NCBI GenBank assembly: GCA_035578155.1
Contig: JAPWDM010000001.1
Span: 10,887,543 to 10,951,542, forward strand
DNA from: Brachynemurus nebulosus
Lineage: Eukaryota; Arthropoda; Insecta; Neuroptera; Myrmeleontidae
DNA length: 64,000 nucleotides
Direction: 5' to 3'
Positions 35,070-48,499 of the stretch are shown here, in pieces. The translations under genes and the position numbers were made by a program. The stretch's first letter is position 1. Each line of letters begins with the position of its first letter. A model generated the notes under the pieces. It was not told the origin of the DNA, made no database searches, and saw only the letters and a list, made by a program, of their open reading frames with translations.

Positions 35070-35470
35070 ATTTGGCCGACCATATAATTCAGATAAATTT
35101 TGACACTTTCTTAAGAATTACAAAAATATTTAAAAGCAATTATTTAATTTTAAACAGAATTCTTGTTGTCTGGAATTATTGCCGTCATTAGTTGGAATAA
35201 CATTTAGTCGTGTAATATGAAATGTCGTATTCCGACCACTTGGTCTACCATGTAATTCAAAGAAGTATCGACATTTTTTTAAGCATTAGAGAAATGTTTA
35301 GAAGCAATTTTCATATTTTAAATGGAATTCTTGTAGCTAAAAATTATTTTGGCCATTAGTTGGAATAACATTTTATCGTGTAATATGAAGTGTCGTTTTC
35401 CGACCACTTGGTCGATCATGTAATTCAGATAATTATCGACTTTTTTTAAGCACTTTTTTAAACAAAAAAT
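35070..35470. repeat. Tandem repeat, three units of about 169 bp
   Basis: CATATAATTC / CATGTAATTC anchors lie at 35,081, 35,249 and 35,418, giving spacings of 168 and 169. Each unit also contains GTTGGAATAACATTT and TCGTGTAATATGAA. The unit is similar in length to, but unrelated in sequence to, the satellite at 59-64 kb. Confidence 0.8.
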
Positions 35471-35579
35471 GTTGTACTCTATTGTGCTAGACGTATGCTA
35501 TCATGGATCGTAAATAAAATAACTAAATTCCAAAACATGCGATTTTCATCGCCAAAAACTTTTCTTTAACATTTTTGTA

Positions 35580-35822
35580 ATTTATTGTAATTTACACATC
35601 TTTCTGGGAACCGGTGAGGTACTTTCGCAGCCCGGCACCGGTCCACTGACCGGCGGTTGAGAAACTAATGCATTATTTCTGTAAATATTATCTTATCTGT
35701 TATCTAAAATTTTATCTAGATAATGGTTAAATTATCTGTTATCTTTATCTAGATATTTTAAATTATGTTATCTATTATTTGTTATCTAGATAATAAAATT
35801 CGGTATCTTGCCCAACACTGTC
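35580..35822. mobile_element. hAT-type end fragments
   Basis: GTCCACTGACCGGCGGTTGA at about 35,641 resembles an inverted hAT terminus (GTTTCTCAACCGCCGG). A TTATCTAGATAA-rich block ends at about 35,820 with a sequence that inverts to CAGTGTTGGGCAAG, another hAT-like terminus. Partner ends were not located. Confidence 0.45.
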
Positions 35823-36027
35823 CAGAAACCAAATCAATTAATAAAAACATTTCACTCTGATTTTTGTTCTTAAATTTTTGATTCACTACCACGCTACAAA
35901 AATTTTACTTCAATAATATTCAAAGATTTTTTTTACTTAAATTACTTAAATTTTCTTAAGTTTCAATAAAACTCGCTAAGACTATCGAATTTTCCAACAA
36001 ATAATACTTTTCGAAAATATACACATA

Positions 36028-36474
36028 CCAGGTGAGTTTTTTGAGAGTTGCCATTTTTATTACAGCCAAATTTGTATGATAGAAATGGAAAAGGTTCTTT
36101 TCTTGGATGTAATAGAAATGTAACCAAAAAGAACACTGTCGGTTGAAGTAACCTCAAGTACATATGCATATTTTTACCGCCTGATTGATAAATTTAAAAA
36201 AAATTCAAAAATTAAATTTGGGTAAAAAAATTCTTTTTCCTCATTTATGTTGTTAATTAATGCATTAGATTAGTTTTATCGAAAAATTAATATATAGTCT
36301 CATTTAAAAATCTATAAGTTTGCATCATAGCTCGAAAACCATAAGAGTTATAAAGCTCCTGACTATAGCAATCGGTTGCCCCCGTCGATATCTATAACTC
36401 TTACTTGAAGAATTTTTCGATTAAATCAACGGTTTGGCTGTAATCAAAATGGCAACTCTCGAAAAACTCACCTG
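36028..36474. mobile_element. 447-bp MITE with TIRs of about 38 bp
   Basis: CAGGTGAGTTTTTTGAGAGT.. at the left is mirrored by ..CTCGAAAAACTCACCTG at the right. Homology runs through GTTGCCATTTT..ATTACAGCC. TA flanks both ends. A mariner-type MITE is the best fit. Confidence 0.8.
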
Positions 36475-36746
36475 TATGTAAAATTTATTAAATTGTTAAT
36501 AAAAAACTAAATCAATTATTGAGAACTAATATTCACGTGAATTTTGCCGATATATACGTTCGACAGTTAGTTCGCGGCAAATCACCTGTACTCTAACCAC
36601 AGCCTAATAAGACGAATGGTGAGCAAACGAGTGAACAGAGAGACAGAGAGTGAGACAGTAAGTAGTGTTGAGAGGCACAAGAGAGGCACTAGTAACATAT
36701 TTCGCAACTCGAGAGATTCGGCTATGTTTTTATAACTAAATTCACA

Positions 36747-36772
36747 AATAATAATAATAATAATAATAATAT
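36747..36772. repeat. (ATA)n microsatellite
   Basis: About eight AAT/ATA triplets in a row. TTTGTCTGTTTGTG repeats follow it. Confidence 0.9.
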
Positions 36773-37239
36773 GTAATGTTTGTTTGTTTGTCTGTTTGTG
36801 TCTCTGTTTGTGTGAAGTGGTGAAGTGCGGTGAAGTGCACCAACCAACATTTTAATGATGCCGTCACGGCACGCCATGCCGCGACAGTTGTAGTTAATTG
36901 TTCTGTGCACTTCAAACATAAACAAGCACTAAATGTAATAACTGTTCACAACAGTCATCATCCACCATACTAACTCACTCTGCCTAGGCTAGGCACACAC
37001 TTACTTCAAATGTAAATATTATTTATTTATTTATTTTTTTTTTTGTAAATCGCAGAATTCTTTTTCTTGCTTAAGATTATGTAACAAACTTTCAATAGAG
37101 GACCACATATAATTTCAATTTCTAATGTTTTAGAAAAGTAATTTATAGATTCAAAGGCAACTTATATGTTAAGCCAAATTTCCTAGGACAACAGTTCTTG
37201 CTAATTAAAATTCACATAGTGTTTGAAAAATTATCAAAT

Positions 37240-37311
37240 TGGATCGGCTTGGAATCGAACCCGGATCTCTTGGTTGCTAGCCAAGCGCCATATCAGTTAG
37301 GCCACCGACCG
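37240..37311 (-). tRNA. tRNA-Ala(AGC)-like sequence, probably pseudogene or SINE head
   Basis: On the minus strand the sequence shows an A box (TGGCCTAACTGA), a B box (GGTTCGATTCC), and a perfect anticodon stem CTTGG/CCAAG around the loop CTAGCAA, giving anticodon AGC. The acceptor stem pairs at 6 of 7 positions, with a C-C mismatch at the first pair. The T-stem has two mismatches. The D-loop lacks the usual GG. These defects argue against a working tRNA. No TTTT follows directly, though TTTTT lies about 10 nt further. Confidence 0.6.
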
Positions 37312-37476
37312 CTTGTTCGAGTGCCATTCCAATCTGATAATCAAACACATCCTCTCTTTAATGCGAGACGCAGTTATATTTCTAATTTCAAATGTTATCG
37401 AGTGCGTGAACTGCGTCTCGCATTAAAGAAAGGATGTGTTTGATTGATTATCAGATTGGAATGGTACTCGAACAAG

Positions 37477-37547
37477 CGTTCGGTGGCCTAATTGGTAAGG
37501 CGTTTGGCTAGTACTAAGAGATCCGGGTTCAAGTCCCAGCCGATCCA
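37477..37547 (+). tRNA. Second tRNA-Ala-like sequence, degenerate
   Basis: The A box TGGCCTAATTGG and B box GGTTCAAGTCC are intact, and the D-stem GCCT/AGGC pairs perfectly. The anticodon stem is broken (TTTGG against TAAGA) and the loop reads CTAGTAC. The acceptor stem has two mismatches. TTTT, a Pol III stop, follows at once (37,548). It could still be transcribed but should not function as a tRNA. Confidence 0.55.
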
Positions 37548-37930
37548 TTTTGATAATTTTTCAAACACTATGTGAATGTTAATTAACATAATGAATTTGT
37601 CATACATGCCCAAGTAAATCGAGTGTTCAAGTATCAGCTAAGCTGGACATCAAGTGAACATATGAATATTGGTGAATGTGTAAATATGAACAAAACTTCG
37701 TCATACATTAATAATGTTTCACAGGCACTCGATAACATTTGAAATTAGAAACAGTTCTTGCATTTAATTCTTGATTAGTCCATAAGCTTACATAATATTT
37801 TCTTTTAAAAATCATGTTAGTGGGTTATGTGATAAATTGATTTTTATTTTCCCGTCCATAAGAAAAGAAAATATAGTAGTGATACCAAGCCGAATATATG
37901 CAGTATTCACCAAACCTTGACATCTTAGGG

Positions 37931-38155
37931 CAGGGGTGGCCAAACCCGCGGCCCGCCTTGAATTTTTTTTTGCCCGCTAGATTTATCACACTTATATAAA
38001 ATATATTTATTGTATAATGACTAAGGTAGTGAAAACCAATGTATTAAAAAAAATACATAATATGTACATGGGAACATACAATATTATATGCGGCCCGCGG
38101 AGTTATGATGCGCTTTCAAAGTGGCCCGCAAGATCATTTGGGTTAGCCACCCCAG
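37931..38155. mobile_element. 225-bp hAT-like MITE
   Basis: The left end is CAGGGGTGGCCAAACC and the right end inverts to CTGGGGTGGCTAACCC. GCGGCCCGC-type motifs occur inside both ends, as in Charlie-type hAT elements. Flanking octamers TCTTAGGG and CCTTAGAG agree at 6 of 8. Confidence 0.7.
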
Positions 38156-38929
38156 CCTTAGAGTCTACGGAATCCAAAAAACCAAAAACCGAATTGAAAT
38201 TTTCCAGATGTTAACATACGTATGTATTTATAAACTAGGGCTGTTGCAGATGTTCGCATCCGCATTTACATATGCGGAAAATCTGCATTAATTTCGTGTA
38301 ACTAAAATTTGGCTTCGAAGGAACAGATGTAGGCGAAATCCGGCGTTGGTGGATCAAATTTTTTCAAGATTTTATATCTAGGTAGTTCTCATTTTACAAG
38401 CGTAAAACAACATTGATTTAAAACATTAAAACTGTCAGTTAAATCACTACTACTTTTCGGAATATTACTATTTTCATTCTCAATTCAAAATCGTCTTTTT
38501 GAAAAATTAAAAATATTTTTGATATTACAAACGACGTTCCCTAAAAACATGCGTCCAAAAATAGTTCACAACAAATTTTTATAATTCAGCTGAACCTTTT
38601 TTTATACGATCTATTTTGTGCGATTTTTTTATGCGGTTTTTAAAAAAATGCCCATTAAACTGCATATTGTGAATAAAAAGCAAGAGAAAGTAAGAAAATT
38701 TAAACATTAACTTACGACAATTTGTCGATATGACGCCTTATTGTTTTTAAACATTTAACCAGTCAATTGGATAAGAATATAAGTTTTTTACAGATGTATT
38801 TTATCGCAATTTCTATAATAATATAAAAATTAAATTAAATTTCCCATGTGCAAATTAATGCTTCATCTTGTTTAAAAAAGCAACTTGTAAGGAAATCGTG
38901 ACGATTTCGACTTCCTCAGTTATATCTTA
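38156..38929. other. AT-rich spacer with a hAT-like fragment
   Basis: AGGGCTGTTGCAGATGTTCG at about 38,236 resembles text at 50,625-50,680 (ATTGTTGCGGACAT, GATGCGAACGCGGATGCGG), probably one hAT end. Otherwise no gene is visible. Confidence 0.45.
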
Positions 38930-40216
<1,287 letters not shown>

Positions 40217-40287
40217 TGTCACGATGTATGTTCGAGATAAACTCCAAAAATACATGAAAATTTATTTGTTTTTATAATGTATAACTA

Positions 40288-41148
40288 AGGTAAAAGACCC
40301 GGTAATTGACCCTGGCCCAGTTTCTGAACTTTTCAACTTTGTTATAAATTAATAAAAAAACTATATTTTAAATAAGAAAAAAAATAAATTCTTAATTTAA
40401 AGTAATCTATTCTGTGTCTAATGAACAGCAATTTAAAAAGTTTAGAATATATTAACTAAATAAAAAAAAATTTTTAAGTTTAAAATGTGTGTAAACACTA
40501 TTTTTTTGGTAGTTTCTTAACAGTTTATGTTACAAAGTACTCATTTTGATCTGTGCAATATTCATCATGTAAGTATGAAAACTTAATTAAAAATATATGA
40601 ACAGGTTAATATTTGTTTAAAATTTATTTTAAAATATTTATAAAATACCTTAGAATGATTTTTATTATTGAAATATGAGGGTCAATTACTAGGCTCACTT
40701 CTAAAGTGGTATGGCCCAGTTAAATTCTAACCAGTTTTTGTTAGTTATTTTGTTATTTATAGTTATCTTCGATTAGTTTTTGTTATTTTTCATAACGTAT
40801 ATAACATTAAACATTCATTTTTATCAATAAAAAATTATTTATAAATTAAATTTTAAAAAACTGTATTTTTAAATTTAAGAATCAGAAACTAGGCCACTGT
40901 CAGGGTCAGAAACTGTCACATGAGAAATTTTGAAGGTCAGAAACTGGGTCCTTTTTGTCAATTTTTAAAACATTAATTTAAATTATTAATTCAATTCAAA
41001 TAATTATTTTACTTGTATGACTTTATTTTGAAAGCCATAAACTAGTTGATAAAATTATTAATTGTCTCTTAAGTTGAAACTTATATTTATTACTGTCATT
41101 TAACCTCAGCCATCACTCTTAAAAGGTCAGAAACTAGGCCCGTTACCT
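40288..41148. mobile_element. TA-flanked TIR element with 'GGTCAGAAACT' repeats
   Basis: The left end is AGGTAAAAGACCCGGTAATT and the right end inverts to AGGTAACGGGCCTAGTTTCT. TA lies on both sides. GGTCAGAAACT and GGCCCAGTT motifs recur internally (40,310, 40,708, 40,893, 40,936, 41,125). No transposase. Confidence 0.65.
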
Positions 41149-41221
41149 TATGCTTTACTGCACAAATTTAGTATTTTTAACTCATTCATAGATTATTTTG
41201 AATTATTTTTTTACTTTGTGT

Positions 41222-42775
41222 AAAGTGGTGTAAAAAAAAGACAGCCTCATATTAGCATATTTAGTTTTTTAATGAGCTACAATAAATTTTTTATTAGTTG
41301 TACGTTTGTGAAATAAAAACTGTTTCAATATTTAAAGTCCAAAGAAATTTCCTGAGTCAAGCTTTTGCATCAGTTAACTTTTTCTGACTTTTGTTACTGC
41401 TTAATCTCAGCTCAAGTTTTTGCTAAAATATGTATTATTACCCAAGCTGTCTATTTTGTACCCTTCCAATCATGCACTGAGAAAAAATTACAGTAAAAAT
41501 TACGGAGCTGCCTCCGGGAAACCAGGCTCAAGTGACCAGTCGGTAGAAAATTATCAAGCAAAAATATAAAAAATGCTTTTCAAACATTATTTTTTACGAT
41601 TCATTTGAAAATTTTTCCTGTACAGCTTAAGAATTTTTCCTATACAGCTCCGTAAAATTCGATAGGCTAGTAAAATTTCAAGTGGATATCAGGAAAATTT
41701 ACTCAATTTTTGTAAAATTATACTAGACATAGAAGAATTTTTACGGAGCCACAGTGTAATTTTTACTAAACTAGACGCGAGACGCTATTTGTCATCTCTA
41801 TTTTCTCCTTGAAACCTGCCTTTCAGCATCTCTCTCACACAAGCATCACACATAACTGACGATAAACAGGCCGTACCAAGGTCATTTTGAATACCTAACT
41901 CACCAGCAGTCCAGCCGTTACCAGTTTAGTAGCAGTGGAGCCATGTTAGTGAGTGGATGCGTACCAGGAGTGTCATAATTTTTTTTTTTTTTTTTTATAA
42001 TAAACTATTTAATGGACTCTACATTTAAAACAAAGAATTGTTATTTGTATTTCATGAAAATCGCATTATTTTATTATTGACAAAGAACTAATAATTAAGA
42101 TATAACAATTAAGATTTTTATATGTATTGATGTTTATTGAAACATGTTTTTCCACAAATAATAAAAAACCACAGAACATTTTTTCAATATTAATAATCTG
42201 ATTTTAATTCTTACCCTTCTATCAATATCTTTTTAAACTATTTTAATTCAATTATTTATTAATAAATAAAAAAAAAAAACCTTATAAATAATACGGTAAG
42301 AGAATAGAATTTTTCCTGTACAGCGCCGAAATTTTTACGGAGTCACAGTATAATTTTTACTGTGCAGTCACATTTTACGGAGCCATAGGGTAATTTTTAC
42401 TATACTCATCGTGCTTTTTCCTTTGCTTGTCACTTATGCCCGTATTACCAGAGAGCTCCGTAATTTTTTACTAGAAATTTCCGTAAAAATTACCGTATTT
42501 TTTTCTCAGTGTGTACTTGCAGTTTCCCATTAGTTAGAGGTCTGTCTTTTATTTACCCTCCACTGTCTTTTTTTACCCCATTTGGCGGGTAAAAAAAAGA
42601 CAAGGTTTTTATTTTTTTATAGATTTATGTCATTAACTTGAGTGAAAAAACATGCAAAATCTCAAAATACAAACAATTTAACATCATACGGTACTTTTTT
42701 TTTTTTGTCCAAAAATTCAAATATTTTCTACATGAAAAATGAAAAGATTTGATTTTGCCTTTTTTTCCCTATGTT
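41222..42775. repeat. Interrupted member of the GGGTAAAAAA-GACA family
   Basis: GTGTAAAAAAAAGACAGCC at 41,230 and ACTGTCTTTTTTTACCCC at about 42,561 are inverted termini. A second terminus, GGCGGGTAAAAAAAAGACAA, starts at about 42,585. The segment 42,592-42,770 matches 33,218-33,400. The CACTGAG element lies inside. Confidence 0.55.
41475..42511. mobile_element. TIR element with CACTGAGAAAAAA ends and internal ACGGAGC repeats
   Basis: The ends CACTGAGAAAAAATTACAGT and, inverted, CACTGAGAAAAAAATACGGT are clear. Inside, the phrase TTTTTACGGAGCCACAGTGT and variants occur about five times near both ends. No coding capacity and no certain target duplication, so the superfamily stays open. Confidence 0.7.
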
Positions 42776-44578
42776 ATAGTCTTCTGATATCGAAAACTTT
42801 AATTTTTAATACATAAATGAACACGCGAAGTTTGTTCGAACCTGCTAGCATGTTCACGTAATTCAACAAAAATGAAATATAAAGATAAAACGCACATACA
42901 GATCTGTACAAATCATTCTATACAATTCCCACCACTTAAATATTTCAGCAAAAAGTTTTACTTTAATCTAAACACATGTCGGAAAACTAAATATTTCAGA
43001 ATCCTAAAAAGAAAATCTCCTGTAAATTACGGAATGCATTATGATTTTATGACATATCAGCATTATAAAGATTTAAATGCAGATTTTACGGTGTCACGAT
43101 TTTGATGTATAATCTTGAAGGATAAATGCTTTAGGTGGAAAAATTTTGTAAAACATAATCAGTCGAACAGGGTAACAGATGCAGATTTCTAATATCAAAT
43201 CGAATTGTATTTTTTTAAAAGAAAGTAGTAATTTAAGTTCTGACTGATCTGTAGTTCAGGGGTGTATACATCCAAGGTATTTGGAGGGAAGGTGGAGGTG
43301 TTCGAGTTTGTTACGAGTTTTCCCTCTGAAATAAAGTTGACGAGCAAAAAAAAAACCAATAATCAATACCTCAGTTGACCAAAAATATTTTCTTAAGGGA
43401 GGCTGGGGGGTGGATCACACCAGAAATTATCGATACCTCCTAAAAATTCACTTGATGAATAAAAAAAGAAAATGTTAACTAGCTCAATATTTCAAAATTT
43501 TACCGATGCGGTGCCCGAAATTAAATAATATTTAATGTACATATTATTTGTAATTTTGGCGAGGGAGGGAGAGCATGACCCCTTGACCACCCTTGGATAA
43601 GTGCCTGCTACAGCTCGCATTTTCATTCCGCTACAATGTCGCACCGTCGCTTGATATTTTGCTTTGAAGCTGACAACCCAAAAAGACGTTTTGTTTAATA
43701 TCCACTATTTTAAAACAAAAAGAACAATTTCGTTTTAAGGGGACCACTAGTGTGACAGTCTGAAAAAAAGGTGATATTTGGGAATCTTTTTAAAGAAAAC
43801 TACTGTATGGAATGCTTTAATATTTTAAGGATCTATTCGGTGATATATAATAAGTTTATGATAAAATTTTTGGACCAAAAAATTGAAAATTCAGTGAGTT
43901 ATTCGCGATCTCCCAAGGCTCCAAACAAAGAGTTCCCTCACTGCTGCAGTGATAGCGACCTTCACAGTGCCTGAAATCAAAAAAACCAAAAAGCCTATTA
44001 AACTAGAAGGAATTGCCCGTGCCGTGAACCTCAATTGAAAGAAAACAGTTGAAATTTAACAAAATGGCGGAGTTTTTAAAAAAATGTTTCAAATTTTGCG
44101 CGAAAATTTGATGATATTTGGTCTGCAAAAATTACAGGTTAACTAAATTACATTTTTTATTCGATCGAAAAACTGGAGGTTCATGGTACGAAGAAACATA
44201 TATAAAAGAAGCTGCAATAAGAATCAAATTGATCGGATCTTTTGTTTTAGAGTTATAACTGCAGCAAATTTGAAAAATGTAGTTTTTCTTTACTTTGCAT
44301 TTTAATCACTGAGAATTTTTACTAAAATTATTTACGATGTACTCACTGTAACGGTCACAGTACCTAAAACTAGATGAGTCGTTTAAATGTGCCAGGGTCC
44401 GGCTTCTTCACAACATGTGACTGTCAGCCACGTCCAGAAACTCCCGAACTATCAACCTCCAGACATTTCTCAATATCTCAAAGTTAACAATGAAAATCAG
44501 AATCCGCTCTTCGGATGGCTGTAACTCAAAAACTATTTGAGATATGCACTTGAAATTTTAGTATGTTATTTTTAAAGG
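42776..44578. other. AT-rich region, no recognisable gene
   Basis: Frames at 42,872-43,105 and 43,771-43,974 (77 and 67 codons) lack motifs. The style of 43,740-44,580 (AAAATGGCGGAGTTTTTAAA, 'gagttataactgcagc') resembles repeat-derived sequence. Confidence 0.45.
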
Positions 44579-44586
44579 CATAGACC

Positions 44587-46524
44587 GGGGGTGGGCAAAC
44601 TTAATACTGGTATGATCGACATTCGTTTTTCTTCTTTATGTGCGATCGACCCCGAAAAATGCGCGTTAAATTAAAAACAAATAAAGTATCTTTCATGTCA
44701 AATGCCCACTAGGGAAATATAGGGATGCAATAATTTCAAATTTTCATTGTAATAATAATTTAATACGGAATGTAATGTGCAAAGATTAATAAATTTCTGG
44801 GACTGTATTTGATAGTGGACTATATTTTGAGAGCGGGATTATATTTAGCTATTTTTGGACTATTACATAATAGGTTTGACTCCCGATTCCCACCCATTGG
44901 CGGTTTTTGTTAAAACTCTTCTGGCAACAGTGTTGCCTTGGAATTAGTCATGTCAATAATTGTAAAATGTGTTTAATTTTAAATTCATGTTTCACCGTCT
45001 GCTGAATTTTTAGTACACATTTTAAATAAGGGGAGATGCGCTAAAAAAAAGAAATCAATTTTTTTTTCTTCATAGTTATGTTCACTAAAATGTTAGAAAT
45101 ATTCTCCTAAAATTTTATTTTAAAAAATGAAAATTCAAAAAGTTATGGGCATTTTAATGCACTTACATTACTATAATTATTCAATCTAAAAAAAAAATAA
45201 ATGCTATTTTCTCGAAACTACATTTTTTGACATGATTCCTCATGTATCTCAAAAAGTATTTGAGATATCGAGATAAATCAAAGTGCATATTATTCCTCGA
45301 TACCATCATTTTGGCAGGAACTAGGATCTTCTGGTTCTGTAATATATTTTCAAAATGGCGGCTGTTTATAGTCGAGAAAACGCGGTGATTTCTGAAAATT
45401 TATTTTCAAAATACGATTTCTCGCTGGTTTTTTTTTAAGATCCTAGTTAGTGCCATAACTGTATATGCATATTTTCAGAAAATTCTTAATTTTGCTTCCG
45501 AGACTACTAAAGTAGCGGAAGCATTGTGATCACTTTTGAAAAATAAAAAATTTTTTCTCTCCAAAATCAAATTTTTTACGCACATTTTACGTTTTAGAGC
45601 TTCCTGAACAATTTTGGTTTGGGCTGTCCGTCTGTGTGTCTCCAATTTTGCACCAAGTGGCATAACTTCCGAACTATTCGATTGTTTTTAATGAAATTTT
45701 CAGAAATAATGCAGTTTGGCTCCGCGATGGTACCCTATGAATTTAATCAAAATCGGAGTAACGGTAGCAACGCCGCTACCATGTCATTCCAAAATTGCAC
45801 CAAGTGGCATAACTTCGGAACTACTCAATTCTTTTTTATGAAATTTTCAGAAATTATGTAGTTTGGTTCCTATATGGTCCCCTATGAATTTAATCGAAAT
45901 CGGAGTAACGGTAGCTACGCCGCTACCATGAAGTCCCATTAAATGTCAATATCTTATTTACTGCTAGTCCTATCTCGCTCAAATTTTTAGGGTATATTGG
46001 GGGTTAGTTTCTAAAATATTTTTGCTATTATTTTATAATTTAGCCTTTAAGTCTTTTGAGTTACAACAGTTTTTTATAAACTTCAAGGCGAAAATATAAT
46101 TTCACGGTATATAATACGCATATTTGGTAGAATACTGTTTTAAAGCCTTTTACGACTATGAGGAAGCTGTGTGCCCACCCTATTGGCAGCGTATTTTTAT
46201 TTTGATTCACTGAAGATTTCAGAACGCGAGAAACCATCAAGGTAGAAAAATCTCGCGGTATCGACTTCAAACCCATTTATACTCAGCTCATTTCTGAATT
46301 TTTTTTAGAAAAACAAATTTTTGTATTCTCAAGACATCTAGAAACAATATTGTATGTATATTTAGTTTTTTAATAAAATATTTATTTGTATTAAAAAAAA
46401 TAATAAAATAGGTCGATTTTTGATGTTTTTTTTTTTTTTTTTGGCGAATCACCCCTTAAAAGATTTTAAATTAACCCCGTAAGTACCCTAAAATGTCTGC
46501 GATCGACTGTTTGCCCACCCGTGG
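44587..46524. mobile_element. Probable hAT-like element, 1.9 kb, non-coding
   Basis: The left end is GGGGGTGGGCAAACTT and the right end inverts to CCACGGGTGGGCAAAC, both with nearby GATCGAC motifs. Flanking octamers CATAGACC and TATAGACT agree at 6 of 8. The exact left edge may be two bases further out. No transposase frame remains, and the interior holds a 147-bp tandem duplication. Confidence 0.6.
45640..45935 (+). repeat. Tandem duplication, period 147 bp
   Basis: CACCAAGTGGCATAACTTC occurs at 45,651 and 45,798. CCTATGAATTTAATC and GGAGTAACGGTAGC follow in both. The two units differ at a number of positions. An 80-codon frame crosses them but shows no domain. Confidence 0.85.
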
Positions 46525-46532
46525 TATAGACT

Positions 46533-47661
46533 ATCGAAACATGCAAAACAAAATTTCCAAACCGTAATTTTTGTCTGAAAATACTTATTTGTCCAATTTT
46601 ATAAATCTTCCCGCTACCTGTAAAATTGTAGTTTTATTTATTTGTATACATGAGTGTATTATAACATACATACACATAACCACACATACATTATATTACG
46701 TATGTATGTAAAAGTACGACGCAACGGTCCATTGAACTGTGTCGGTGATCTGAATTCAGTTTTACCACCTACCTTCCGTGAGCTGTATGTACATCATGTC
46801 GCACGCACACCACTATACCACAGTAGAGTATATATATGTACGAATTACATGTATATTTACATGTATCATATTATGATAACAATAAATTGAACAAGTATGC
46901 CGGCTTTTCTAAAATAACGCAATATATATACCTACCAACCACAAAACAATGAGAGGTATATCATATCTTTAAATAACTCAAAACATTATAAACTGTCTTA
47001 ATGTACTTATTTATATAATAAATAATATTTACCAACCCCTCAAATAAAAGTTTACCGACGCTCCTGATTTTCCGATTTTACGTACTTTCCCTTAAATTTG
47101 CACCGACCACTACGTACCATTGGATTTGTTGTGTACAGCACCTGCGAACTCTAGTGTCAGACAGTTGTATCTTGGCCAAGTACGAGGGTATGCTGATAAA
47201 AATGTGACTTATTTCAAAAAATAATTTTACACAAACTCGTATACCATATACCAGGTTTTGTCAGAAAACTATCAGAAAAAATGTAGTTTCGAGAAAAACG
47301 CGTTTAAAATTTAAGTTACTGGTTATACTATCGGAATATGCAAAAAAAAAAAAAATCGATTTATTTCGCAAACTCGTATATTGAAAAAAAAAGTGGGCAG
47401 CAAACTCGTATTTACTAAAAACATCGATAGCTTGTAATTTAAAACATTTAAATATCTGCTTCATGTCTACATAGGTAGCAAACATCAAAAAGTGTAACAT
47501 ACATAAATCTTAAATTCATAGTGATGAAAATACAGTATTTAATGTTTTTTGTGTTTCCTGAGAACTGTGATTTTTGATATACGAGTTAGAGACAGAAAAG
47601 GCGCGATATGTAACAAATGTCCTATAGGGATGCGATTCTTGAAATGTGTTATGTTGTGCTA
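46533..47661. other. AT-rich spacer, no recognisable gene
   Basis: Several TACATACA/TATATA-like stretches at 46,640-46,870 and a degenerate 'AACTCGTAT' motif repeated at 47,236, 47,369 and 47,404. No coding evidence. Confidence 0.45.
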
Positions 47662-48497
47662 CACAGTGAAAAAATTTGTGTTAAAATTAACACGTTTCAC
47701 ATGTCCATAACGGTCCACTCAATTTTTTGTGTTATTTTAACATATGTGTCAAATCTATACACAAGATTTGTATCAATGATTTAACAGACAAGGGAACATA
47801 CATTTTGTGTTAATTTTTCAGATTTATCAGAGTTAGTTGTTAAACTTTTTGATTCAATATTTTAATTCCACTGAAGCTTAAGATATTTGAAAGTCGTCAA
47901 AAATTATAACGATTTTGTTCATATATTATTATAAATGAGACTCAAAGAACGCAAAGTAAGTCAGTTCTTTGTAACAATTCTTACTTGTGTCCATATATAT
48001 CTACGAAAATATGTATAAAAAAAAAAAATGAGAGTAGTTCTTATTATTAAACAAAACCGAAAAAATCATGTAAGCTTATTTGAGATTGTATTGTATAATA
48101 TACAATCTTACATGTAAGTAAGCTGAACCTGAATCTGAAACAAAATAACCTTAAAATGTAAGAAAATTGTTTCATTTTTAAATGATTAATAAAACTATAT
48201 TCGTCAATAACTGAAAAAACTTATAATTTTTTCGGTTTTGTTTAATAATAAGAACTACTATCATCTTTTTTATTATACATATTTTGGTAGATATATATTC
48301 TAATCTAATTTACTTACTTATAACATTCTTTTGCTCTACACAAATATTATGTTACTTCTTTGTTGTACAAAACAGGTTAACATTTTTATTCTGTTAAATC
48401 GAAATTGTTACATTAACGCAGACTTGTATTACTTATTTAACACAAAAATTTTAACCACTAGCTTTTTTTTACGCAGAACACAAATTTTTTTACTGTG
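47662..48497. mobile_element. 836-bp MITE with CACAGTGAAAAAATTTGTGTT ends
   Basis: The TIRs CACAGTGAAAAAATTTGTGT and, inverted, CACAGTAAAAAAATTTGTGT are flanked by TA. A second inverted pair lies inside: ATATATCTACGAAAATATGT..GAACTAC-type text at about 47,993-48,068 mirrors 48,225-48,297. The element can fold almost end to end. No transposase. Confidence 0.75.
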
Positions 48498-48499
48498 TA

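Larger units (their letters stand above)
37191..37761. repeat. Palindromic element carrying two opposed tRNA-like sequences
   Basis: Arms 37,211-37,375 and 37,409-37,576 are inverted copies around a 33-bp loop. Part of the loop is itself present inverted at 37,726-37,751. ACAGTTCTTGC is repeated directly at 37,191-37,201 and 37,751-37,761 and may be a target duplication. Each arm holds a tRNA-Ala-like sequence. It could be a foldback of a tRNA-derived SINE or an inverted duplication of a tRNA locus. Confidence 0.7.

Noticed and set aside
35070..35470. CRISPR-like array
   Set aside because: Units are 169 bp with no unique spacers, which is an ordinary tandem repeat. The same holds for the other tandem arrays.
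37198..37443. 81-codon frame across the tRNA-like palindrome
   Set aside because: It is a shadow of the tRNA-like sequence read on the opposite strand.
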